Assembly (NCBI GenBank): GCA_964646815.1
Contig: CAZYFH010000006.1
Location: 62,001-126,000, forward strand
From: CAZYFH01 sp964646815
Lineage (GTDB): Bacteria; Acidobacteriota; Vicinamibacteria; Vicinamibacterales; UBA8438
Length of the DNA: 64,000 nt
Direction: 5' to 3'
Positions 55,178-64,000 of the stretch are shown piece after piece. The translations under genes and the position numbers were made by a program. How positions within the stretch are numbered: the stretch's first letter is position 1; every line of letters starts with the position of its first letter. The notes beneath the pieces are model-generated. The model saw only the letters and a program-made list of their open reading frames with translations. It was not told the DNA's origin and searched no databases.

Positions 55178-55304
55178 TTGAAAGTCGGCCCTCAGCTCGC
55201 GCACTTCGACGTGACCGCCCTCATCGGCGAAGGGGCCATGGGCCAGGTCTATCGCGCCACCGACACGCAACTCGGCCGCGACGTCGCGTTTGAGATCCCG
55301 CCGA
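55178..55304 (+). pseudogene. Ser/Thr protein kinase N-terminal fragment
   Basis: The plus strand reads LKVGPQLAHFDVTALIGEGA then MGQVYRATDTQLGRDVAFEI. This is the start of an acidobacterial-type Ser/Thr kinase: the glycine loop GEGAMG is intact, but the catalytic Lys of the VAxK motif is Glu (VAFEI). After about 42 codons homology ends abruptly. The rest of a kinase gene is missing on this strand. Confidence 0.65.
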
Positions 55305-55351
55305 CACGTTCGCCGCTGACTGATTGTCCTGCCGGCGGCCGTTCGCGCCGC

Positions 55352-57412
55352 TCAGGGCGTCGGTCCGTCTCCGGTACCGAGCCACGCGTCCAGCCACCCC
55401 AGCACCGTCTCGTGCCACTTGATGCTATTGGCTGGCCTCATCACCCAGTGGTTCTCATCAGGGAAGTAGAGCAGACGGCTCGGGATACCGCGCCGCTGCA
55501 GGGCGTTGAAGGTGCTGAGTCCCTGCTCGAGCGGCACGCGATGATCCTCCTGGCCGTGGATGACCAGCATCGGCGTCTGCCAGGACGCCACGTACCGTAC
55601 GGGGTTGTGCAGTTCGTGGCCATCCGGGTTATCGTGGTAGGGTCCCCCGTGCTCCCACTCGGGAAACCACAACTCCTCTGTGGAGTAGTACATCGACCGC
55701 ATGTCGAAGACCCCGTCGTGGTTCACGAAGCACCGGAAGCGGTCGGGCCAATTGCCGGCGATCCAATTGACCATGTAGCCACCATAGGACGCTCCCAGGG
55801 CGCAGACGTTGTCGCCGTCCATCCAGTCGTAGCGCTCGAGCGCCGCCGCGAGGCCCATTTGCAGGTCATCGAGCGGCTTGCCGCCCCAGTCGCCGGTGAT
55901 CGCGTCGGTGAACGCCTGCCCGTAACCGACCGACCCGTGGAAGTCGACCATGACCACGGCGTAGTCAGCGGCGGCGTAGCTCTGCGGGTTCCACCGGTAA
56001 TGGAAATGGTTACCGAACGAACCCTGCGGGCCGCCGTGGATGAGGAAGGCGACGGGATAGGTGCGACCGGCCTCGAAACGGGCCGGCTTTACCACCTGTG
56101 CATAGACGGTGTCGCCGCCGGCTCCGGGAAAGCTGAACTGCTCGTGGTCGCCGAAGGTAATTGCCGTCAGCCGTTCCGCATTGACGTGCGTGATTTGACG
56201 CAGATCGCCCCCGTTGGTACCCGCTGTGAAGAGCTCGACCGGCAGTTGCAGGTTGTCGAGCCCGAAGACCAGCCGGTCGTCGGCGACCGACGGCAACCCG
56301 ACATAGCCAAGGTCATCGAGAACAGTAGTCACCGCGCCGCTTGTCACGTCAATGGCGAACAGCGAGACGTGCCCGACGTTTTGGGCGATGGCGTAGAGCG
56401 TCGCGCCGTCCGGCGCCCACACCAAACCGCCGGGTGACCGGTCCCAGTCGGGCGCGAGCTCCCGGGTTGGGCCGTCCTGCCAGCGCCGCAGCATGATGCG
56501 AAGCCGGTCGGCCTCGAAACCAGGTCGTTCCATCGCCAGGTACGCGAGCGTGCTGCCGTCGGGCGAGAACGTGGGCGCGGTGTCCCAGGCGTCGTTTTCG
56601 TCGGTCAGATTCCTCGGTGGATGGGAGCCGTCGACCGGCGACAGCCAGAGATCGAAGTTCGTGGACCACGGCTCGCCTTCGCCGACGCGCGCGGTCAGCA
56701 CGATCCCGCCGCCGTCCGGCGTGAAAGCGAACTCCTCAGCGCCGCCAAACGGCACGGAAGGGGCATCGCCGTCGACCCCCACCATTACATCGACCGGCGT
56801 GCCACCGTCGACCGGCAGGACGAAGATGTGGGACCGGCGTCCATCCTCCCACGTGTCCCAGTGCCGGACGAAGACTCCGTCGTAGACGCGGCCCGTCGAG
56901 GCATGGTCCTTGCGCGCCGCGAGACGGTCGGCCGTGCAGGCGAGGGTGGCGCAGTCGACGAACACTTCCATCGAGACCGCCAGGCGTGAGCCGTCAGGCG
57001 AGAGCGTCAGGTTGGCAGCGTCTAGGGGCAGCTCGGTGATCGGTTCCGCCTCGCGGCTGCTCATCGCAAGCCGCCAGACCTGCGAGGAGCCGGACCGGGT
57101 CGACAGGAAGTAGAGCCAGGCGCCGTCGGGTGACCAGCGCGGGTTGAAATCGCCGGCGGGGTGGCTGGTGAGACGGCGAGGCTCCCCGCCGTCGACGCTC
57201 GTCAACCAGATGTCGCTGCGGCGCCGATCCGCTTCGAGGTCGAGGGCGCTGACGACAAACGCAATCTCCCTTCCGTCTGGGGACACCTGCGGCTCGGACA
57301 CCCTGTCCATCGACACCAGGTCGAGCGGTGTCATAGTCCCGAGCGTCTGGGCCGCGCCGGGTCCGGGCGCCAACAGTATGGCGACGAGAAGGGTGGTCAG
57401 ATGACGGGACAT
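55352..57412 (-). CDS. S9-family (prolyl oligopeptidase-type) serine peptidase, exported
   Basis: The ATG at 57412 with CAGGAGAAGATC upstream gives 686 residues and a Sec signal (HLTTLLVAILLAPGPGAAQ). Residues about 40-420 form a PD40/beta-propeller (VSPDGREIAFVVSALDLEAD; FSPDGSTLAYLAMERPG). Residues about 430-680 are the hydrolase domain: oxyanion region FLIHGGPQGSFGNHF, nucleophile Ser in GASYGGYMVNW, Asp in IHGQEDHRVPLEQ and His in PDENHWVMRP. All three catalytic residues are present. It cleaves short peptides in the periplasm, probably dipeptides from the N-terminus (DPP-IV/AAP type). Confidence 0.92.
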   Translation of the reverse strand: MSRHLTTLLVAILLAPGPGAAQTLGTMTPLDLVSMDRVSEPQVSPDGREIAFVVSALDLEADRRRSDIWLTSVDGGEPRRLTSHPAGDFNPRWSPDGAWLYFLSTRSGSSQVWRLAMSSREAEPITELPLDAANLTLSPDGSRLAVSMEVFVDCATLACTADRLAARKDHASTGRVYDGVFVRHWDTWEDGRRSHIFVLPVDGGTPVDVMVGVDGDAPSVPFGGAEEFAFTPDGGGIVLTARVGEGEPWSTNFDLWLSPVDGSHPPRNLTDENDAWDTAPTFSPDGSTLAYLAMERPGFEADRLRIMLRRWQDGPTRELAPDWDRSPGGLVWAPDGATLYAIAQNVGHVSLFAIDVTSGAVTTVLDDLGYVGLPSVADDRLVFGLDNLQLPVELFTAGTNGGDLRQITHVNAERLTAITFGDHEQFSFPGAGGDTVYAQVVKPARFEAGRTYPVAFLIHGGPQGSFGNHFHYRWNPQSYAAADYAVVMVDFHGSVGYGQAFTDAITGDWGGKPLDDLQMGLAAALERYDWMDGDNVCALGASYGGYMVNWIAGNWPDRFRCFVNHDGVFDMRSMYYSTEELWFPEWEHGGPYHDNPDGHELHNPVRYVASWQTPMLVIHGQEDHRVPLEQGLSTFNALQRRGIPSRLLYFPDENHWVMRPANSIKWHETVLGWLDAWLGTGDGPTP

Positions 57413-57547
57413 GATCTTCTCCTGAGCGACGTGCCGAAGAGGCCTGATTACTTGCCGGGCTCGAGCATCGGCCTAGCGTACTGCCAGCCGTTCCCTCATG
57501 GACCAGTAACTTGTAACTTGCACAGAGTCTCCGCCGCCACTGTCAAC

Positions 57548-58260
57548 TTAAGCAATGATGTCTGGCGCGAATGCAGCGTGCCGCTCGTCGGCAGTAGTCT
57601 CGAACAGGAGGTCCGCCGTCGGATCACCCCCGAGCGAGACTACCCCGAGATTGCGAGACCCACTGTCGGATTCGTAGAACAGTAGCCACCGGCCGGCACT
57701 CGACCACGAGGTGGGGAACTGCATGCTGGTGCTCGTCGTGAGCCGCTGGAAGGCGCCCGTCCCGTCGGCAGCCTTCCAGAAAAGGTTGAAGATGCCCCCG
57801 CGCGGTTCGACGAAAAGGAGACCCGCCGACCGTCGGGACTCCACCGCGGCATGGTCGCGTAGTCGGCGGTGAGGCGCGTGGGGGTGTCAAGGATTACGTC
57901 ATAGATCCAGATGACCGCCCCGGACCCCACTGCCACACGCCCTCCGTCGGGGGAAACGTCCGGACGCGAGTAGTCGAGTGGGTCGGCGGCCAGCGGCTCC
58001 TCGCGCCCCTGGCGGTCCACCCAGACGAGCCTGTTCTGCGCTCCCAGAGTGCCACCTGTCTCGTAGACGAGCGACCCGCCGCCCGAGAGAAGCACCATCT
58101 GTTCGCCGGTGTTCAGGTCGAGCGCCGCGACGCGCGGGTTCTCGACGCCGGTGCCCGTGATGATGGTGAAGAGTACCCCGCCGCCAGGCAGAATCTCGGG
58201 AAACGCATAGCTGAGCTCATCGTGAGCGATAGACGCTACTAGCCCCCCTCTCGTCAACAT
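57548..58260 (-). pseudogene. C-terminal PD40 part of a Ser/Thr kinase gene, frameshifted
   Basis: The reverse strand from 58260 reads AFPEILPGGGVLFTIITGTG, NRLVWVDRQGREEPLAADPL and RWSPDGRRVSFSSNRAG, the WD40/PD40 tail typical of acidobacterial receptor Ser/Thr kinases. It then shifts by one base in a run of five C (57794-57798, plus strand) into a frame giving IFNLFWKAADGTGAFQRLTT and stopping at 57548. Restoring one G makes the join perfect. No kinase domain lies upstream, so the gene is truncated as well. Confidence 0.72.
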
Positions 58261-58469
58261 AAGCCATGTCGGGTCCGCTTCAAGATTTTGCTTTGACCGA
58301 TATGAGCAGGCTTCTGTCTTCGCACGCCGAGGCCGTGGTCGGTGATCCGCAGGTCAGTTCGTGGACGACGACGTAATTGACAAGCGGGCCACAAGCCCGA
58401 AGTGGAAAGTTCGCATCCGCGCGTGTCTCTCGCACCTAGGCAGTCGGGCCGTGTGGACTATAACCTGGT

Positions 58470-58739
58470 TCACACGTCCAGGTGCAGACGGAAGCTGTCC
58501 GACCTCGACGAGGTGCGGGGCCGAGCGTGGGTTTGCGTTGCGTTCGCCGGCGGAAAAATCTCGACGTCGTCGAGAAGGAGACGAAACTCGTCACGTGTTT
58601 GAGGAGGGCGCGCTCTGCTGATCTTCCAACCTGACGATCGCTGTCCGCAGTGCGTGCATTCTAGGAAAACGCGTCCGGGTGCCCGTTGCGGTTGGTAGTC
58701 GTGTCTCAACCGAAGCAGGCAGCGCAGGCGTTCGATCAT
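58470..58739 (-). CDS. Small putative zinc-ribbon protein
   Basis: The ATG at 58739 gives 89 residues: MIERLRCLLRLRHDYQPQRA and then VFLECTHCGQRSSGW. This pattern, a short basic N-terminus, HDY, then CxxCGxxSxGW, is recurrent in small uncharacterised bacterial proteins that likely bind zinc through Cys and His. No good ribosome site is visible and the C-terminal part from residue 45 on is not characteristic. It sits in an 865-base gap (58261-59126) with no other recognisable gene and may itself be decaying. Confidence 0.5.
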   Translation of the reverse strand: MIERLRCLLRLRHDYQPQRAPGRVFLECTHCGQRSSGWKISRARPPQTRDEFRLLLDDVEIFPPANATQTHARPRTSSRSDSFRLHLDV

Positions 58740-59126
58740 TAGTCGCTGGAGATTGGAGGAGCCATATGTTACGGGCGAAGCCGCCGTGAACCAAATCGAT
58801 TCGTCTGGAACGGCGTCTCTACTGCGCTTTGTGGTATTGCTACCGGCATTAGCCTTACGCCACAACTCCCACAGGCGCCGGGGGTTCCTCTGCGCGTGTC
58901 CAGGGCATAGCCTGCAGTCAACCTTGCCCCTGAATTTCCCCACAGCGTCCCTGGGCCTCTGAGCGCCACCGCCGCGAGGTAGGAGGTCGAACGGCGGACA
59001 CGACGTCAGCAGGTCACCCACCATAAAGGGCCTGCGCGATATTGCGCGGTAGACCGGTCTGTGAGAAATACGCAGTTCAATAACGGATACTCTGGCCCTT
59101 CGCGTTTCGACTCGATCGTCGGTTTT

Positions 59127-60662
59127 TCAGGGTATCGCCTCCCCCACGCCGCAGCGCGCAACACGGGCCGCCGCCAGATTCGCTGCCTCTTCTCGCGCCC
59201 GAGCCCGCGCCACGTTCCAGCTTCTCCAGTCCCGACGCTCGTCGGACTCCTCGTCCAGTTCCAACACCTCGAGCACGACGCACGCTGCCTCGTCAGGAAG
59301 GCGCGGAAGCACCAACGCCAGGGACGGGACCCCATCCGCGCTGAGAGAAGCCAGATAGCCCGTGTCTAGCTCGGCCCACTCCTGCGCTCGGGCGACATTC
59401 GTGCGCACCACCACGCCGTCGAGGTTAATCACGTTCAACATCCCGAGGATCGCAAGTGCGACCACCATTGCGCCGAAGGCAAAGCGATCCGCTCGTCCTC
59501 GTAGCACCGTCACGGCGAACCACACGATGGCCACACCTGCCCACAGGAGCACGCCCGTCGCGTACAGACGGCTCTGGGTGAGCCCGTACGCGTCCAGGTA
59601 GAGGCTCATGCGGTGCAGGGCCGACACCATGATGAGACCGACCAGTAGGAGCAGTCCTCCCGAGAACACCCGCACGGTCCCGCGGGTGGTGGCGTTGGTT
59701 GCGTCGCTCACCCAGTCGGCCGCCAGGAGCACCGGAAGGACCAAGACCGCCACTGTCACCAGCTCGAAGAACCCCCGCCGAGCGTACGCGGCGTAGCCAA
59801 AATCCGCGGCCTTTCGGATCAGGTCATGTCCCCCGAAGACGTACTCGCCTTGCATCACCACGAAGACAGAAAAGAGTAGCGCCAGCCCACCCAAGGGGAT
59901 CCCCAGCTCCGCGGTGCCCAGAGCAGGCCGATCGCCGTGCTCCCAAGGCATGGCGAGATCCCGTCCACGCACCAGAACGGCTATCAGATAACCTGCGGAG
60001 ATCCAGCCCACGAAGACCGTCCCAACGAAGTGGGAAACGAGCTTCCCGAAGTCCAGGTCGAACACCGTGCGCACGGCACGCTCGAAGCCGGCGTCTGCAG
60101 AGACCAGGAGGGCCCCGAAGACCACGAGGAGAGGAGCGGTCAGGAGAAGCCCCAACGCTACGGCGGCGGACCGGCGATGGTGCAGCCGATTGAACATCTC
60201 ACCCCACGGGACCTCACGGGACGCAAAATGAAGCGGGCCCACGGCCATTCGCAGGCCCATAGTCATCAGCCCCACGGCATAGTCCAATAACCTGCCCAGG
60301 GGTAGCCGAACGCCCCCCATCCGCATGATCGGGAAAACTAACGTCGCCGCCACGGCCAGGACGTTCCAGGCTGAGAGCATCGGGGCATCCCGCCACACGA
60401 CCCCGAACGCAAAGATGGGGGGTAGGAACAAGAGATGCAGAACTTGCACCGGCGCAGCGGGGTGCTCCCACCACACGAGCGTGGCCGCGACGACCACGAG
60501 AGCCACGATCCCCAGGAAGAAGTTGAGCCCCAACCGGTCCGCCCTGACGAGCCAGTCTCCGAGGATCCCCAGCAGGACCGCCGACCCAAGCACCCGAACA
60601 ACCAACCGGATAGGCAGGTAGCCTCTCATGTCGACGCCGTGTGACTGACGAGAGCCTTGCAT
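59127..60662 (-). CDS. DUF4173-type multi-spanning membrane protein
   Basis: The product has 511 residues from the ATG at 60662; an ATG at 60629 (RGYLPIRLVVRVLG) is equally possible, as neither has a clear ribosome site. About ten membrane helices are seen, for example LGLNFFLGIVALVVVAATLV, AAVALGLLLTAPLLVVFGAL and LLLLVGLIMVSALHRMSLYL. The segment LHRMSLYLDAYGLTQSRLYA and the preceding helices are the DUF4173 signature. A C-terminal cytoplasmic tail carries a charged coil (RRDWRSWNVARARAREEAAN). It is an inner-membrane protein of unknown function and not clustered with the other intact genes here. Confidence 0.85.
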   Translation of the reverse strand: MQGSRQSHGVDMRGYLPIRLVVRVLGSAVLLGILGDWLVRADRLGLNFFLGIVALVVVAATLVWWEHPAAPVQVLHLLFLPPIFAFGVVWRDAPMLSAWNVLAVAATLVFPIMRMGGVRLPLGRLLDYAVGLMTMGLRMAVGPLHFASREVPWGEMFNRLHHRRSAAVALGLLLTAPLLVVFGALLVSADAGFERAVRTVFDLDFGKLVSHFVGTVFVGWISAGYLIAVLVRGRDLAMPWEHGDRPALGTAELGIPLGGLALLFSVFVVMQGEYVFGGHDLIRKAADFGYAAYARRGFFELVTVAVLVLPVLLAADWVSDATNATTRGTVRVFSGGLLLLVGLIMVSALHRMSLYLDAYGLTQSRLYATGVLLWAGVAIVWFAVTVLRGRADRFAFGAMVVALAILGMLNVINLDGVVVRTNVARAQEWAELDTGYLASLSADGVPSLALVLPRLPDEAACVVLEVLELDEESDERRDWRSWNVARARAREEAANLAAARVARCGVGEAIP

Positions 60663-60861
60663 TATGAGGTTTCGGCCAATGCCCTACATCGTGCTGTCGG
60701 TGGCTAAGACGTTTCCGCATCCGACACATCGGCCCAACTAGCTATAGAAGACCGTCTTCACGTATCTTCCCGTGGTCGGCTGTGGGTGGTACTAACTGCG
60801 AAGGTGTCGCTTCGTCGAAAGGCTTAGCTGCCCGGATGGTTTGACGACGCACACCCTGCTG

Positions 60862-61205
60862 CTATTTCTCCCTCCTACGTAGCGAAGAAGGATCAGTGAA
60901 GGTAGAGTCCCCGGCGGACGGCTTGTCAAATCTGAGTAATCGGCCAGAAAACTTAAATTCACCGACTCAAAGCGTCGAGCCGTCGTAACACATCGCCGCT
61001 GGCCAGAACGTCTTGTTTCTGACTATTTCAGGGATCTTGTCTGTGTTACTTTCGCCCATCAGCAGATCGTAACTCTCACCGGCCAAAGCCGTGTCGGCAT
61101 TGTTCCAGACGGCAACCCGACTAAAGGAGGTGTCGGCAGCGAAGAGCGCTCCATTACTGATTAACACCTGCTCGGGACAATTTAAAGATTCCGACCCCGC
61201 CTACC
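60862..61205 (-). pseudogene. NHL-repeat-type gene remnant with TGA in place of Trp
   Basis: The reverse strand reads VLISNGALFAADTSFSRVAV and TFWPAAMCYDGSTL, then TGA (60969-60967), then VGEFKFSGRLLRFDKPSAGD. In NHL-type propellers this loop normally reads DGxxLWVGEFKFSxRLLRF, so the stop replaces Trp (TGG to TGA). No start codon is present, and the frame ends at 60862. It is a fragment of a once larger gene. Confidence 0.65.
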
Positions 61206-61514
61206 GTGGCCAGTGGCGTCGGCGAACTAGAGCTGATGAAGATGATCGGCGATGTCGAAGCGTAGACGTTACCTGACAGACGGTCGCAACCAGGGTGACT
61301 GTCAGATCGAGTGCCAGCTAGTGCACCTCAGCCCAGTGAGCGCGTCAAATAACTCAAAGTTCTCTAACCGACTGACTCCACCGGCCCGGGTGATAACGGC
61401 AGGCGTTCGAATTCTGGCTAGGTGTGCTGTACGGCTGGCACATTAATAATTCGGCAATTAGTGGCGCCCGACGATAAGAGCCCCCCCTCCCCCACACTTG
61501 GCATTCTCGATTCC

Positions 61515-61841
61515 TCAATCCCGCCAAAAGACCTCAGAAACAGTGCCGTCTAGCCGGACTCTGGCTTTCCATGACTCGCGCTTCGGGAGCCATATCATGA
61601 CGTCCGCGCTGATGGGCTTACCTGCGTCGCGGTTCAATACGTGCTGCAAGTGTTCTATTAACACGGCCTGCTCAAAGGAGCGGACCACGTGCTTACGACC
61701 ATCTGCGAACCTGATCCCCGCCACATAGAAATTGTCGCCTTCCCTCGTGGATCCGTACGTCAGGGTCCCCGCGAATCTCAAATCTGGCGTCAGTTGTTTC
61801 GCGACCCGATTGCTGTTGTGGCGGCGCCGATGCCAGTTCAT
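61515..61841 (-). CDS. Hypothetical small protein in AT-rich island
   Basis: The ATG at 61841 gives 108 residues (a TTG at 61874 would add 11). The sequence NFYVAGIRFADGRKHVVRSF and LIEHLQHVLNRDAGKPISAD has a protein-like alternation of strands and a helix, but I do not recognise it. No ribosome site is evident and the surrounding DNA is full of relics. Base composition is lower in GC than in the core genes, in keeping with acquired DNA. It could be an intact small gene of the lost element or chance. Confidence 0.4.
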   Translation of the reverse strand: MNWHRRRHNSNRVAKQLTPDLRFAGTLTYGSTREGDNFYVAGIRFADGRKHVVRSFEQAVLIEHLQHVLNRDAGKPISADVMIWLPKRESWKARVRLDGTVSEVFWRD

Positions 61842-61924
61842 AGTGTGGGTCCGTTGGGTCGTGCAAGCGAGCAACCACGTATTTTACGACAACGTAACCC
61901 CACCGGGACCGCCAGGTGCCGACG

Positions 61925-62220
61925 CAAACAGAAGACACACCCCGAACAGGCCGAACTGCTCCGGTTAATCGAACAACACCAGACGGCGAACCAGTCCTAC
62001 ATGGCCGAGGGCATCCGGCTTCTCGAACTCGCCCGAAACGCCCGGCACCTCTTCAAGAGGCAGGAAGCACGCGAGAAGCGGCGCCTGCTCAACTTCCTGG
62101 TTTCGAACTGCTCATGGAGGGACAAACGGCTTACGGCTAAGTGCGGGCAACCGTTTTATTTACTTGCAGATATGGCCGCAGCCACAGCGGGGGGCATAAA
62201 CGAGTCAGATTTGGCAAAAA
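61925..62220 (+). pseudogene. Large serine recombinase, C-terminal fragment
   Basis: The plus strand reads QAELLRLIEQHQTANQSYMA, EGIRLLELARNARHLF and EKRRLLNFLVSNCSWRDKRL, followed by AKCGQPFYLLADMAAATAG. This matches the C-terminal coiled-coil and end region of resolvase/invertase-type recombinases (normally RRLLNFVVSNCTWxxGxLxxxFRQPFDLLA). The catalytic and zinc-ribbon parts are missing. It ends within about 15 bases of tRNA-Gln, the type of site such elements target. Confidence 0.7.
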
Positions 62221-62230
62221 GTGAGTTTGG

Positions 62231-64000
<1,770 letters not shown>

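Noticed and set aside
53269..61205. Possible stop-codon readthrough or alternative code (TAG in ADH, TGA in NHL and SnoaL-like)
   Set aside because: All intact genes use normal stops, including TGA, and each affected gene is also truncated or frameshifted, so decay is simpler.

Overview
The window is GC-rich, densely coded DNA from a Gram-negative bacterium, most likely an Acidobacteriota of the Vicinamibacteria type. This is inferred from the mix of families: an Oar-like TonB receptor with an N-terminal carboxypeptidase-regulatory domain, many CRTAC1-type (FG-GAP/VCBS plus ASPIC/UnbV) secreted proteins, paired PSD/PSCyt cytochromes with HxxSHH (DUF1552) Tat proteins, secreted ankyrin proteins, and Ser/Thr kinase relics with a PD40 tail. 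Nearly every intact product carries an export signal, so the window mainly encodes a cell-envelope programme.

Layout. (1) 1-8.75 kb: a partial CRTAC1 gene on the minus strand, then a plus-strand run CRTAC1-TPR-CRTAC1-TPR with start/stop overlaps. (2) 9.0-11.5 kb: an SMP-30/LRE lipoprotein, a DUF3237 protein and a decayed VapBC-like toxin-antitoxin pair. (3) 11.5-21.5 kb, minus strand: an Oar-like TonB receptor, a third TPR/CRTAC1 pair, a small exported protein, a protein joining a regulatory-like domain, one heme site and a Vgb-like propeller, and a small cytochrome c. (4) 21.6-45.7 kb: two versions of one module (secreted ankyrin protein, PSD/PSCyt diheme protein, HxxSHH protein, and a secreted family here called DLQGVW) flank a plus-strand run of a pentaheme-TPR membrane protein, a CRTAC1 protein, a TPR-CRTAC1 fusion and a nitrilase-type hydrolase. 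(5) 45.8-53.2 kb: an APC permease, two more DLQGVW paralogues, a small exported protein and a PQQ-type dehydrogenase. (6) 51.3-62.2 kb: intact genes (esterase-like hydrolase, S9 peptidase, DUF4173 membrane protein) lie among broken genes: VOC, PilZ, zinc-type ADH, SnoaL-like, two Ser/Thr kinase pieces on opposite strands, NHL, and a serine-recombinase tail abutting a tRNA-Gln(CTG) gene. (7) 62.5-64 kb: a lipase maturation factor gene cut by the window edge.

How the genes may work together. CRTAC1 and TPR genes recur as translationally overlapping pairs and are fused in the 1176-residue product at 33890-37420, which argues that they act as one envelope machine. The ankyrin/PSD-PSCyt/HxxSHH/DLQGVW set occurs twice around the cytochrome-CRTAC1-nitrilase run. 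My best candidate for an undescribed system is this 21.6-45.6 kb block: an exported, heme-dependent set of unknown substrate. Substrate and chemistry cannot be read from the sequence.
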